A stretch of 64,000 bases of DNA from Caulobacterales bacterium (lineage in GTDB: Bacteria > Pseudomonadota > Alphaproteobacteria > Caulobacterales > Aquidulcibacteraceae), in NCBI GenBank assembly GCA_017303355.1, contig JAFLCU010000006.1, forward strand, positions 147,443 through 211,442. Direction: 5' to 3'. The notes beneath the pieces were generated by a model. It was given only the letters and a program-made list of their open reading frames with translations, had not been told where the DNA came from and did not search any database. Shown piece after piece: positions 18,840-27,472 of this stretch. Position numbers and translations under genes: made by a program. Position 1 is the first letter of the stretch. Each line of letters begins with the position of its first letter.

Positions 18840-18960
18840 GCATTGACGGGTTGCGTCCAGATTGACTCAACCCCCATCACCCCACACCCTGAGATCATTA
18901 GACGTCCATATTGACGATTTTCGTACAGTCATAAATGGACGCGATCCCAGGGAGGACGCG
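18840..18960 (+). promoter_or_regulatory. TonB receptor upstream region with CGTCCAT/ATGGACG repeat
   Basis: 121 bases between the citrate-synthase-like stop and the receptor start. An inverted repeat CGTCCAT ... ATGGACG (near 18903 and 18935) flanks a TTGACGATTTTCGTACAGTCATAA block, with another TTGACG at 18844. The shared TTGACG words with 17552-17642 suggest co-regulation. Confidence 0.35.
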
Positions 18961-21156
18961 ATGCGCATTGGAAGTTTGAAGTCCGTCATTCTTGCGTCGG
19001 CCGCGATGTGCGCTGGCGCGCTGCCGGCTTATGCGCAGGACAGCGACACCGATGATGGCGCCGTTGAGCGCGACGAAATCGTCGTGACCGCCACGCGCCG
19101 CGCTGAATCGCTTCAGGACGTACCGCTAACGGTCACCGCCTTCAGCGCCGAGACGCTTGCCGAACAGCGTATCGTCGAGATCCAGCGCCTTGTGAACAAC
19201 ACCCCCGGCGTGGGCGTCGACACCTTTCCCCGCGTCGCGCCGCGTGCGTGGTTTCGCGGCGTCGGCGGATCCAATCAAGGCGCCGGCGCTGATCCATCCA
19301 CTGTCGCCTTCCTCGACGGCGTCAATCTAGGGCGCGGGCCGATGTTGGGCGTCGACATGTTTGATCTCGAGCGCGTTGAGGTGTTGAAGGGGCCGCAAGG
19401 CACGCTCTGGGGCCGCAACGTCATCGGCGGCGCCATCAACTACATCACCGCGCGCCCCGAAGCGTCGGACATCACTCGCCTACGCGTCATGGTCGGAGAC
19501 TTCGGTCAACGCAACGTGTTTGGCGTGCTCAATCGTGCGCTTGCCGACGACGTCTACGCCCGCTTCGCGGTGAGCTCCCTGAAGAACGACGGCTTCCGCA
19601 CCAATCGGGTCGATGGCGGACCACTTGATGAAGATGATCGCTTTAGCGCGCGCGCGAGTTTCCTATTCGATTGGGGGCCCAACGGCGAACTCACCCTTTC
19701 CGCCGACAACACAAGCGATCGCACGTCGGGCGGGGCGCGATTCAATATAGCGCCACAAGGGTCGGAAGACCCTGAACATCCGCCGACCAATGCCTATGCC
19801 GACCGGCCCGGCTACGTGCACCGCGACACAGGCGGCCTGCGCGCAGAATACACACGCGGACTTGGGTTTGCCGATCTCACGGCGCTCGTAGGCTATCGTT
19901 ATGTCGATTTCGCCTCTTCAGAGGACCTCGATGGAGCCACCGTCGCGCAAAACGCCACGAATGGCTTGGGCGTCAACGCCCTCCAAGTGTTGATGGCGGA
20001 AGAAGCGGAAGCCTTCTCCGGCGAATTGCGCCTCGCATCAACAGGCGACGGCCCGCTTTCCTGGGTCGCTGGCCTTTACGCCTTGCGCGAAGAAACCACC
20101 CGCGATCGTGAGACCGAGACCGCGTTTCTCGACACCAGCGAGAACCTCTATGTCGGCCACAACGTGACCGAGCACGCGGCCGCCTTTGGCGAGGCAACTT
20201 ATGCAGTGACGCCTGCGCTGCGTTTGATTGCAGGCTTGCGCTACACGCAAGAGACCAAGACCTACGACGTCACCCGCTATGTCGGAGATCCCGCGGCGCC
20301 AACGATCAACTTCTCGACCGTCGCCAATCCAGGCGAAACCGACGAGAACGCTTGGACCTACCGGATCGGCGCGGACTACGATTTCAGCGATGATGTGATG
20401 GCTTACGCGACCATTTCGACCGGCTTCAAGTCAGGCGCTTTCCAAGAACAGCCTAATGCCGCGACAGCGCGTTTGGCGACCGATCCTGAAGAAGCGATCA
20501 ATTACGAGATCGGCCTCAAGTCAGAGTGGTTCGACGGTCGCCTCCGCGTGAACGCTGCCGCGTTCCATATGGATTATAGCAATTTGCAGCGCATCGCCGT
20601 CATAAGCGATCTTTCAGGCCCGCCCGGCAGCAGCGTTGTCATTACCGACACTTCGGATGCAACCATCGACGGCATCGAAGTCGATTCAAGCTGGTGGGCT
20701 AGCGAAAATCTGCAGTTCAATCTGAGCTATACCTATCTTGACGCGACTTACGGCACGCTCATCGAGACGCTTCAGATCAATGCCGACGGCAGCCCATTGC
20801 TCAACAATTCAAGCGGCAACCAACTTACCCGCACGCCAACGCACAAGATCGTCTTTGGCGTAGCTTACGAGACCGACGATTACGAATGGGGCAGCTTGCG
20901 CGCGGCGCTCAACGGAAACTACGAAAGCGAAGTATTCGACGACAGCTCCAACAACCTGCTGGAATATCGCCACCCCCGGACGCTGCTGGATGCAAGCCTT
21001 GAATATAAGATCAACGAAACCGTTGCGGTCACTGCGTGGGTCAACAATCTGACCGATGAGGTGACGCGATCACATTCGACCGCGTCGGCCGGCGGACACT
21101 TCGTTCAGTACGGCCCGCCGAGACAAGTCGGGCTTACGTTGGATTTCGACTTCTGA
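18961..21156 (+). CDS. TonB-dependent outer-membrane receptor
   Basis: 731 residues. A signal peptide (MRIGSLKSVILASAAMCAGALPAYAQ) is followed by the TonB box region DEIVVTATRRAESLQDVP and a plug domain with LKGPQGTLWGRNVIGGAINY. The large beta-barrel ends in a terminal phenylalanine (LTLDFDF), as in proteins inserted by Bam. It belongs to the sphingomonad/caulobacter-type receptors that import diverse organic molecules as well as siderophores. Its neighbours suggest uptake of the compound handled by the AtuA/DUF4387 block. A terminator follows. Confidence 0.92.
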   Translation: MRIGSLKSVILASAAMCAGALPAYAQDSDTDDGAVERDEIVVTATRRAESLQDVPLTVTAFSAETLAEQRIVEIQRLVNNTPGVGVDTFPRVAPRAWFRGVGGSNQGAGADPSTVAFLDGVNLGRGPMLGVDMFDLERVEVLKGPQGTLWGRNVIGGAINYITARPEASDITRLRVMVGDFGQRNVFGVLNRALADDVYARFAVSSLKNDGFRTNRVDGGPLDEDDRFSARASFLFDWGPNGELTLSADNTSDRTSGGARFNIAPQGSEDPEHPPTNAYADRPGYVHRDTGGLRAEYTRGLGFADLTALVGYRYVDFASSEDLDGATVAQNATNGLGVNALQVLMAEEAEAFSGELRLASTGDGPLSWVAGLYALREETTRDRETETAFLDTSENLYVGHNVTEHAAAFGEATYAVTPALRLIAGLRYTQETKTYDVTRYVGDPAAPTINFSTVANPGETDENAWTYRIGADYDFSDDVMAYATISTGFKSGAFQEQPNAATARLATDPEEAINYEIGLKSEWFDGRLRVNAAAFHMDYSNLQRIAVISDLSGPPGSSVVITDTSDATIDGIEVDSSWWASENLQFNLSYTYLDATYGTLIETLQINADGSPLLNNSSGNQLTRTPTHKIVFGVAYETDDYEWGSLRAALNGNYESEVFDDSSNNLLEYRHPRTLLDASLEYKINETVAVTAWVNNLTDEVTRSHSTASAGGHFVQYGPPRQVGLTLDFDF

Positions 21157-21179
21157 TTCAATCCTCCCCGGATCAGCTG

Positions 21180-21212
21180 GCCGACGCCTCTATGGCGTCG
21201 GCCTTTTTGTTT
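21180..21212 (+). terminator. Rho-independent terminator after the TonB receptor
   Basis: A perfect stem GCCGACGCC / GGCGTCGGC (21180-21188 with 21194-21202) and a 5-base loop, followed by CTTTTTGTTT. It is 24 bases after the receptor stop. Confidence 0.9.
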
Positions 21213-21287
21213 GGGCATCTACGCGCCGATATCCCAAAACCTGACATTAGCCGCCTGTCGCCCCAGAACGGACGTTAGACCACAAAA

Positions 21288-21992
21288 CTAGGTCCGCCCT
21301 GCCGCCACGCTAGCGACCGCGCGATCTCGAAACCCCAGGATCAGCACCCAGAGCGCGAGCGTGAGGTGGACGAAAAAGAGCGGCGCGAGGAACGCCACAT
21401 GCACCTCGTGACCGAGAACGCCTGTAAATACGCCAATCATCTGTGATGCGGACGCGATCACCCCCAACACGCCCAACACACGCGGGATGAAGCCCGCGCT
21501 CATCAGGATCAGATAGAGAAGGAGCGCGCTGAACCCACCCACCATCATGTGTGGAAAATGCGCGCCGTTTCGCAGCGAGCGCACCAAGGCTTGCAGCGGC
21601 TCGGCCAGGTCACGCGTTTGGCTGTCTTGCGCCTGCAGGACCATCTCACCGACGGAGCGCAACATTTGAAAGCCGGCAAACTCCAGCCCGCCCATGCCAA
21701 GGGCCGCGGCCTTGGCGCCGAGATAGGTGAGCGCCAACCAGAACGCCGGGCGCGTCACCGTCACGCTGCACAACCATCCCGCCATGGCGAGCGCGACAAA
21801 CCCTGAGGCGAGGCCCATCAACACGATGGCCCCGATCTTCTCGGGTTGCGCCACTGCGCCTTCAAACAGACCAAGCGCGCCTGTTCCGATGCGAATGCCG
21901 TCCTGGAGCCAAAAATTCGAGGTTATATCCAAAGCGAAGCCGATGAGGATGCCAGCCCCGAACAGCCGGCTGGAAATCTGCATGTTCGACAT
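21288..21992 (-). CDS. DUF4386-like integral membrane protein
   Basis: 234 residues with six predicted membrane spans and the DUF4386-type motif MSAGFIPRVLGVLGVIA in the second half. The start at 21992 is preceded by GAAAGG. Function unknown. It is last in a row of three minus-strand genes whose first member (22805-23533) is of the same family, next to a TetR regulator. It may have arisen by duplication. Confidence 0.65.
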   Translation of the reverse strand: MSNMQISSRLFGAGILIGFALDITSNFWLQDGIRIGTGALGLFEGAVAQPEKIGAIVLMGLASGFVALAMAGWLCSVTVTRPAFWLALTYLGAKAAALGMGGLEFAGFQMLRSVGEMVLQAQDSQTRDLAEPLQALVRSLRNGAHFPHMMVGGFSALLLYLILMSAGFIPRVLGVLGVIASASQMIGVFTGVLGHEVHVAFLAPLFFVHLTLALWVLILGFRDRAVASVAAGRT

Positions 21993-22043
21993 GCGTTGCC
22001 TTTCTCGTGTCTGATGCGATGAAGGTGGAAAGGACTGAGGCCG

Positions 22044-22808
22044 CTAACCGCGACGCCCTACGCATCGCGCGAGCGTGTCGCGCGCCGCCTGCCCGCCATG
22101 CCATTCGATGGCGAATATGCGTTGACCGCGCACCGTGAGTTCGAACCGGTGCGTGTCGAGCATGTTGTCGATCAGCGCGTCCATGCTCGGAACAGCCAGC
22201 GCCACGGCGCCGTATTCGGTGTCGGGGAAGCGATAATTGAACGCCTGAACGCGCTGCGACGCCGCATCATCGTTCTGACTGAGTTCAACCCTGAACCGAC
22301 GCGGCGCCTCCGGCGCGGGCACGTCGCGCCCGACGAACACCAAGAGCGCGCCAGCCTCGCCGCCGCCGGCTTCAAACATTAAAACGACATCGCGCTCGCG
22401 CGTGAACAAAGCCGCGCATTGTTGACGATCGGTTCGCTCGAAGTGCTCCCAGGCGCCTTCAGTATAGCGATGATAGGCGGCGGCGAAGTCCGGATCCGTC
22501 GCCAACCGATGCCGCAGCTCTTCGGTGCGCGCCGCTTCCATTTCGAAGAGCGTTGTCGCCGCCTCGATCCGGCCCGCGAGAGGATCAATCGAGGGACCGC
22601 GCGCCCAACTGGGCGTGGGATCAGTATCCACGGAGACGCCCGCCCAGGGATCGTAGGCGGGATTGCAGCCGACCCACCCCGCGTTTCCTCCGCCCGTCGC
22701 GATCATCCCCGGCGGACAGCTTTGCCCGAGGGCGGGTGTCGCCACGAACGCTATCACCGCAAACAGCACAGCACTCAGAGCGCCTGGCCACGCCATCCAG
22801 AACCTCAT
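22044..22808 (-). CDS. Secreted hypothetical protein
   Basis: 254 residues with a Sec signal peptide (membrane segment to about residue 28, cleavage after TPALGQ). The mature part begins with a Cys-containing SCPPGMIATGGG stretch and WVGCNPAY, which may form a disulphide knot. I do not recognise the remaining domain. The start overlaps the stop of the DUF4386 gene upstream (ATGA), so both come from one transcript. Confidence 0.6.
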   Translation of the reverse strand: MRFWMAWPGALSAVLFAVIAFVATPALGQSCPPGMIATGGGNAGWVGCNPAYDPWAGVSVDTDPTPSWARGPSIDPLAGRIEAATTLFEMEAARTEELRHRLATDPDFAAAYHRYTEGAWEHFERTDRQQCAALFTRERDVVLMFEAGGGEAGALLVFVGRDVPAPEAPRRFRVELSQNDDAASQRVQAFNYRFPDTEYGAVALAVPSMDALIDNMLDTHRFELTVRGQRIFAIEWHGGQAARDTLARCVGRRG

Positions 22809-23533
22809 CCCACGCCCCTGTTTGCTTGTTCAAGCCAGCGCGCGCCGTTGATGCCTGCAATCAGCAGCCAGAGGCTCAGTGAGAGTTCAGCGATGAGGCA
22901 AGGCAGCAGGATGTAGGGAAAGAGCGCACGCGCAAAATCCGGCGCGAGAAAGCCAGACAGGCTGTTGACGAGATAACACACGCCAGCAAGCGTCATGAGC
23001 CAGCCGATCGGTCGCGGCAGAAAGGCGGATCTGATAATCCCAACACCCGCGAACAGGCAGGCAAAACCAAAGAACACCAAACCGGCGCTGTAGCCGACCG
23101 CTTGCAGGCGCAGCGCCTGAAGCGCGAGGGCCTCTAATTGCACCGTCGGCAACGACACGCCAACCGCCTCGCCACCTAGCAGCAGCACTGGTTCGAAATG
23201 GTTGAGCGCATTGGCCGCCAGCATTGCCGCCATGACCAAGCGAAACGCCGCCGCCAGCAAGGCGATCATCTCTCCCGCCGGTCGGAGCACCCGATAGAGA
23301 AGCGCGGCGACAAGCACGTCGCACACGAGCACGAACAATTCAGCGACGAATCCGCCGCGATAGAGTTGTTCAGCGCCCAGGATGTTCGCTGCGGTGGCGG
23401 CGGCGTCGCTTGGTACGATCAAGCTCGATCTCACGAAGAGTTCGACGAATATACCCGCCACCACAATGTACAGATAGGCCGCACCCGCAAAGCGCGCTTC
23501 GAGCGTAGGCGCCGCCGCTAATTTCTCACTCAC
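22805..23533 (-). CDS. DUF4386 family membrane protein
   Basis: 242 residues from a GTG at 23533 that has GGAGG ten bases upstream; an ATG at 23578 is the alternative. Six or seven membrane spans, with the family motif FLPRPIGWLMTLAGVCYLVN. The role of DUF4386 proteins is unknown. It is probably the first gene of a three-gene operon that faces away from the TetR gene. Confidence 0.65.
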   Translation of the reverse strand: MSEKLAAAPTLEARFAGAAYLYIVVAGIFVELFVRSSLIVPSDAAATAANILGAEQLYRGGFVAELFVLVCDVLVAALLYRVLRPAGEMIALLAAAFRLVMAAMLAANALNHFEPVLLLGGEAVGVSLPTVQLEALALQALRLQAVGYSAGLVFFGFACLFAGVGIIRSAFLPRPIGWLMTLAGVCYLVNSLSGFLAPDFARALFPYILLPCLIAELSLSLWLLIAGINGARWLEQANRGVG

Positions 23534-23665
23534 TGTGCAACACCCTCCACCACATTGAGATATCGCCTCCTCAATCATCACGCGCGCAGCTGACAAAGCG
23601 CACCGGCGTCTCTCCGAGAGCGGCGCGCGGATAAGCTGTCGCGTCGTGCTTGCATCACGATGCCG

Positions 23666-24259
23666 CTACGACGCCAGGCCGAGGAGCAAGTCCAGCATAG
23701 CCTCGAAACGGCTTTGGCCCGTCACCTCGTCCGTGCGCGCCTCGAACATGCGGTCGATACGCATCGAAATATACCCGTGGGCGAGCGACCACATGGCGGT
23801 CGCGACCGTGTGCGTACTCTTGCCGTGCCTGCGGCGGACACCCGATAGTTCGGCCGTCAGCCGCTCATAAATGCCATCCATGGAAAGCTGCAGCGCCGCG
23901 TCGGGAAGCAATAGATCGCGCCGCCACATCAAGCGATAACGCTGCGGATAGCGAAGCCCGTACTCGACCAGCGCCACCGCGAACGCGCGCACGCGCGCAA
24001 GCTTGTCGTCCGCCGACTGCACGTGTGCGTCGATGTCAGCTGCAAGATTGTCAAAGAAGCTCGTCGCCAGCGCGGTGAGCAAGGCGTTGCGGGTTTCGAA
24101 ATGGTTGATCGGCGCCGCATGGCTGACGCCGGCGGCGCGCGCAACCGCGCGGATCGTCACCGCCTCCACGCCCTCTTTATCGAGAAGCTTGGTCGCGTGC
24201 TTCAGCAACGCTTGGCGCAGCGCGCCATGATGATAGCCCGTCCGGGCGGCCCTTGCCAT
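23666..24259 (-). CDS. TetR/AcrR family transcriptional regulator
   Basis: 197 residues. The N-terminal helix-turn-helix (LLDKEGVEAVTIRAVARAAGVSHAAPINHF) is typical of TetR members with a TetR_C_13-type ligand domain. It probably represses itself and the divergent membrane-protein gene at 24336 by binding two repeated palindromic words in the shared 76-base intergenic region. The ligand is unknown. Confidence 0.85.
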   Translation of the reverse strand: MARAARTGYHHGALRQALLKHATKLLDKEGVEAVTIRAVARAAGVSHAAPINHFETRNALLTALATSFFDNLAADIDAHVQSADDKLARVRAFAVALVEYGLRYPQRYRLMWRRDLLLPDAALQLSMDGIYERLTAELSGVRRRHGKSTHTVATAMWSLAHGYISMRIDRMFEARTDEVTGQSRFEAMLDLLLGLAS

Positions 24260-24260
24260 G

Positions 24261-24304
24261 TTGACATCGTCAATATCACGGCTATGTTGGCACTGTCAAT
24301 ATCA
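24261..24304. promoter_or_regulatory. Two copies of a TetR-type operator
   Basis: The words TTGACATCGTCAATATCA (24261-24278) and TTGGCACTGTCAATATCA (24287-24304) are direct repeats 26 bases apart. Each contains an inverted TTGRCA..GTCAA core. They fill the gap between the TetR start and the divergent gene, the expected place for the operator. Confidence 0.6.
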
Positions 24305-24335
24305 ACGGATAGTTTGAACCTCGGATCCACAAGGC

Positions 24336-24761
24336 ATGCTGGCGAAGATCTCCGTGACGGCGGCTTGCCTCGTCCTTGCACTCTTGGTCCCCGCGCTGGA
24401 GATCAACGAAACCCACCTGCTCAATCCGCATTGGCCGTCGCACGCGCGTTTGCATGAAGCGTGGCAATTGCTGTCGAATGCGGGGCTCTCGATGCTGTGT
24501 CTATGGCTCGCATGGACGCAAGCCAAGGCGCGCCTCGCCAGCGCCATCATGCTTGCATTGACCGGCAGTTTTCTCGTCGCCTTCATCGTGCGCGGGACAT
24601 ACGGCGGCTCGATGCAACACACGGACGGCTCGGAATTGATGATCGGCGGCGTCAACCCTGCCTTTGGCGTGATGTTGGCGACCTCCGTCGCGTTAGCCGT
24701 CGGCGCGCTTTGGCGGCGCCACGAGGTGCCGGCGAAGGGCCGCACCATGTCTCAGCGCTAA
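24336..24761 (+). CDS. Four-span integral membrane protein, TetR-linked
   Basis: 141 residues with four hydrophobic segments and a conserved-looking ALEINETHLLNPHWPSHARLHEAWQL stretch between spans 1 and 2. I recognise it only as a small membrane family found beside TetR regulators. It is divergent from the TetR gene over a shared operator, so its expression is probably derepressed by that regulator's ligand. The 218 bases after it (24762-24979) show no gene. Confidence 0.6.
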   Translation: MLAKISVTAACLVLALLVPALEINETHLLNPHWPSHARLHEAWQLLSNAGLSMLCLWLAWTQAKARLASAIMLALTGSFLVAFIVRGTYGGSMQHTDGSELMIGGVNPAFGVMLATSVALAVGALWRRHEVPAKGRTMSQR

Positions 24762-24979
24762 ACACAAAGCGAGACCTGCAGCGACAAGAACGCTGGCAGC
24801 AATCTGCTCACGCAGCGTAGGTTCATCCCAATAACAGCTCTTCCCATTCTCGCGCAGCACAGCAGAAGTCGGACTTCCGAAACCGCCGGTTTCAGATGCT
24901 TGCAGTTCAGGGAGGCTTGAACCTGAGACGGAGGCCACGCCACACTACAAGCATGGATAACGGCTCCCTTCTAAGAACT

Positions 24980-25366
24980 TCATCGGGCGTGGGCACATCC
25001 GTGAAGAAAAAGATCCACCGCCATCTCGGTTAGATGATCGCTTTCCTTTTTGGGGGTCGATAGGCCAAGCATAGAATTGCGCCTTTGCACGGACGCAATC
25101 ATCTCCAAAAATATTTGGGCGCTGCGCTGGGGATCTTTCAGTCCCGACAGCAAGCCTCGCGCGTGCAGGCGCTCCAACGTCTGACGAATGCCGCTCACAG
25201 CAATCCCCTGCAGCTCGACAGCGTGACGTGCAAGTTCAGGGAACTGTTTGGACTCAGCGATAATGAGACGATTGAGACCACCCGTGACCTCCGACGAGGC
25301 GGCCTCGGCAATGCTGCGCGCCAGCCCCAACAAGGTCGAACGCGCGTCTTGCTCTGAATCGTCCAC
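24980..25366 (-). pseudogene. TetR regulator fragment lacking the DNA-binding domain
   Basis: 128 residues that match only the C-terminal ligand domain of an AefR-like TetR protein (ASSEVTGGLNRLIIAESKQFPELAR...). The helix-turn-helix that should precede it is not found in any minus-strand frame up to 25509. It is therefore a 5'-truncated remnant, probably cut when the adjacent defence-type genes were inserted. A dominant-negative partner protein is possible but less likely. Confidence 0.6.
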
Positions 25367-25509
25367 GCTCGGACTTGGTCTTGACGCCGCGATGGGCAGG
25401 AGGCGCCTGATCTTTTACACGCACCGGTTATTACTTGACCGCAATGCAAAACTGGGGTTGCGTCAAGGCCACGTCGAAGGGTTGCGCTAGACAAACCTCG
25501 GGGTGGGGC

Positions 25510-26184
25510 ATGACAAACATCGCATTCAAATATTGGCAGCCGGGCGGCGAGGAAGAGCGCAAGCTCCGTATCTTCATCAGCCATCGGCACGGCGACGACA
25601 AAGCGCTTTATGATGATGTGCTGCGCGCCGTCGAAAGCAATGGCTTTGCGGTTCAGGACATCTCGCTCTCGGCCGAACAAGTGATGAAGGGCCCGCGGGG
25701 CGGCCAGCTTCCGCACATGGAGATTCAAGCCGAGATCGCCGCGCGCATTTACACAAGCGATGTGGTGATTGCACCGAGCCGGCCGGCTGTGTCGCGTTCG
25801 CACTGGGTGCAATGGGAAGTGCAACTGGCAGCGATCGGCTACGGCATCCCAATTCTCTTCGTGAACCAGCGCGGCCAGCAACGCAGCACCCGCCTGGTGA
25901 ACGAAGTGCAATCGCTTGATTTGCCGCACCGGGTTTCAGACCCCATCAGCTCGGATATCGCGCGCAATGTCGCCGAACCGGTCGAGAACACCCGCCCCAA
26001 TTGGGGCGTTCGCCAAGAAGAACCCGTCCCGGAATTGCGCTTTCGCGGGCCAACGCCTGTCGCCATGAACAAGGTGCTGTTGAAACACCCCTACAGGCCG
26101 CGCCTCGCCGACGTGGAATTGCCGGAGCCTGCGCCCAAACGCGGGATTTGGTCGATCTTTCGACCGCGCGATCACCACGCCTGA
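25510..26184 (+). CDS. TIR-like domain protein (DUF1863/ThsB-like)
   Basis: 224 residues. Residues 19-50 (LRIFISHRHGDD...VLRAVESNGF) form the first beta-alpha unit of a TIR-like domain. YTSDVVIAPSRPAVSRSHWVQWEVQLA and GIPILFVN follow the same fold. About 80 proline-rich C-terminal residues are unassigned. TIR-like proteins of this type sense phage and make nucleotide signals in Thoeris, but no ThsA-like partner is adjacent. The ATG at 25510 follows GGGTGGGG. It is convergent, three bases apart, with a DUF3883 nuclease-like gene. Confidence 0.6.
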   Translation: MTNIAFKYWQPGGEEERKLRIFISHRHGDDKALYDDVLRAVESNGFAVQDISLSAEQVMKGPRGGQLPHMEIQAEIAARIYTSDVVIAPSRPAVSRSHWVQWEVQLAAIGYGIPILFVNQRGQQRSTRLVNEVQSLDLPHRVSDPISSDIARNVAEPVENTRPNWGVRQEEPVPELRFRGPTPVAMNKVLLKHPYRPRLADVELPEPAPKRGIWSIFRPRDHHA

Positions 26185-26187
26185 AAG

Positions 26188-27030
26188 CTATTGAAACGAG
26201 GCACGCCACGTTTCGGCGCGCAGATGCACGACCTGCGCGAGTGGCGGCGTCAGCGTGAAGACCGATGGTTTTTGCGCAAAGAGGTGTACGCGATAGAGCC
26301 GCCATTGGTCAGCGCACGCTTGCGACATGTCGTGCTCATTGCGGGTGAGAAAAAAGGGCGTGCGCGCGCCGCCGTTGGTCGTTTTCACCTCAATCAAGCG
26401 CTCTTCACCACTCGGCTCGTATGAACGCACGTCGTAACCTGCGCCATCGCCATCAAGATCGGCGACCCAGCGCACCTTGTCGGCAAGATCCTCGCGCCCG
26501 GCGACGGCAAGCCGCGCCTTCTCTGTTGTGACGACGAAGGCTTCGCCGGCTTTGCCGAGCGCGCGGTTGCGAAAATCGCGCTCCACCGGGTCAAATTTGC
26601 GGACCAGCTTTTCAAGGCGCGGCGGGCGTTCCATCTTCGCATCGAGCGATGGCGGCGGCACGAAGAACGCTGGCTCCGCGGGATGGATGACGTTGGACGC
26701 AGTTCCAATCACTTGCGTCGCGCCCACTTCGAGATGGGCAGAGAGATAGCGATCAATCGCGTCGAAAATCGCGTTCTGATAGTTCCGCTTAGGCTTGTAA
26801 CCTGCAATCCATGGCAGGCCCAATTCGTCGAGCACTGCGGAAATGTTCTGATGCTTGAACTCGACCGAACGATGGGTTCGCCCGATCCGCTCCATTAGCG
26901 CCGCCGAATGATGTGATTTGACGTATGCGCGTCCTGCCAGTTCGGCCGACAGCATGGCGAAATAATCCTCGACGATCGCGTCGAGCTCCGCATCGTCCCA
27001 AGGACGGCCAATCTTTTCTTCATCCGCCAT
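26188..27030 (-). CDS. DUF3883 PD-(D/E)XK nuclease-like protein
   Basis: 280 residues. The C-terminal half has the DUF3883 pattern: a glutamate in LGKAGEAFVV, an aspartate in GAGYDVRSY, and the E-x-K of RLIEVKTT. Together these make a restriction-endonuclease-like active site. The N-terminal 90 residues are helical and Trp/Lys-containing and could bind DNA. DUF3883 occurs in Mrr-like and phage-defence proteins. It is convergent with the TIR-like gene and divergent from the small gene before the STAND NTPase. A role in nucleic-acid defence is inferred. Confidence 0.65.
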   Translation of the reverse strand: MADEEKIGRPWDDAELDAIVEDYFAMLSAELAGRAYVKSHHSAALMERIGRTHRSVEFKHQNISAVLDELGLPWIAGYKPKRNYQNAIFDAIDRYLSAHLEVGATQVIGTASNVIHPAEPAFFVPPPSLDAKMERPPRLEKLVRKFDPVERDFRNRALGKAGEAFVVTTEKARLAVAGREDLADKVRWVADLDGDGAGYDVRSYEPSGEERLIEVKTTNGGARTPFFLTRNEHDMSQACADQWRLYRVHLFAQKPSVFTLTPPLAQVVHLRAETWRASFQ

Positions 27031-27253
27031 CGCCTGGCGCCAGCAGAACGCACAGGAGTGTTGCGGTCAAGCGCATCCGCCGTCCCCGCTCAGATCTCCC
27101 ATCGCACGCGGCCGGGCGCACGCAAGGGCCCAGCCTTCGGGCGCTGGCGCGCGCCCTTGCGCCCGCCCTCTTCCCGCGTGCGCTGCGGGTTAAGCGTCGC
27201 GGGGACGGCTCGTGGCGCGCCGCCGGCGTTGTCTCTCCGGCTGGGATACTTCC

Positions 27254-27472
27254 ATGTTTCGCTTCACGCTTTGCGGACGCGTCCTTCGCAAACTCGTCTA
27301 TATCGGCCACACGATCCTTGTGATCGAAGCTGACCCCGCCAATGCGTCCGCAGTATCGTGCATCGTGCGCGACGAGCGCCTCAAGGAAGCCGTCGACTGC
27401 AAAATAAGGACTGGCACGATGGCTCGATCGAATGGCATCACACGCGGTCTGGCTTGCAATCGCGAGGCGTGA
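27254..27472 (+). CDS. Small ORF coupled to the STAND NTPase gene
   Basis: 72 residues from an ATG at 27254. The first part is hydrophobic (FTLCGRVLRKLVYIGHTILVIEA), followed by a cysteine-containing tail. No family recognised. Its stop overlaps a GTG start for the STAND NTPase (GTGA), the same coupling seen throughout this genome, which is the main reason to take it seriously. It may be a leader that sets translation of the large gene. The 223 bases before it (27031-27253) form the divergent promoter with DUF3883. Confidence 0.4.
   Translation: MFRFTLCGRVLRKLVYIGHTILVIEADPANASAVSCIVRDERLKEAVDCKIRTGTMARSNGITRGLACNREA

Noticed and set aside
25510..26184. Complete Thoeris system
   Set aside because: Only the ThsB-like TIR protein is visible; no ThsA (SIR2-SLOG) gene is nearby.
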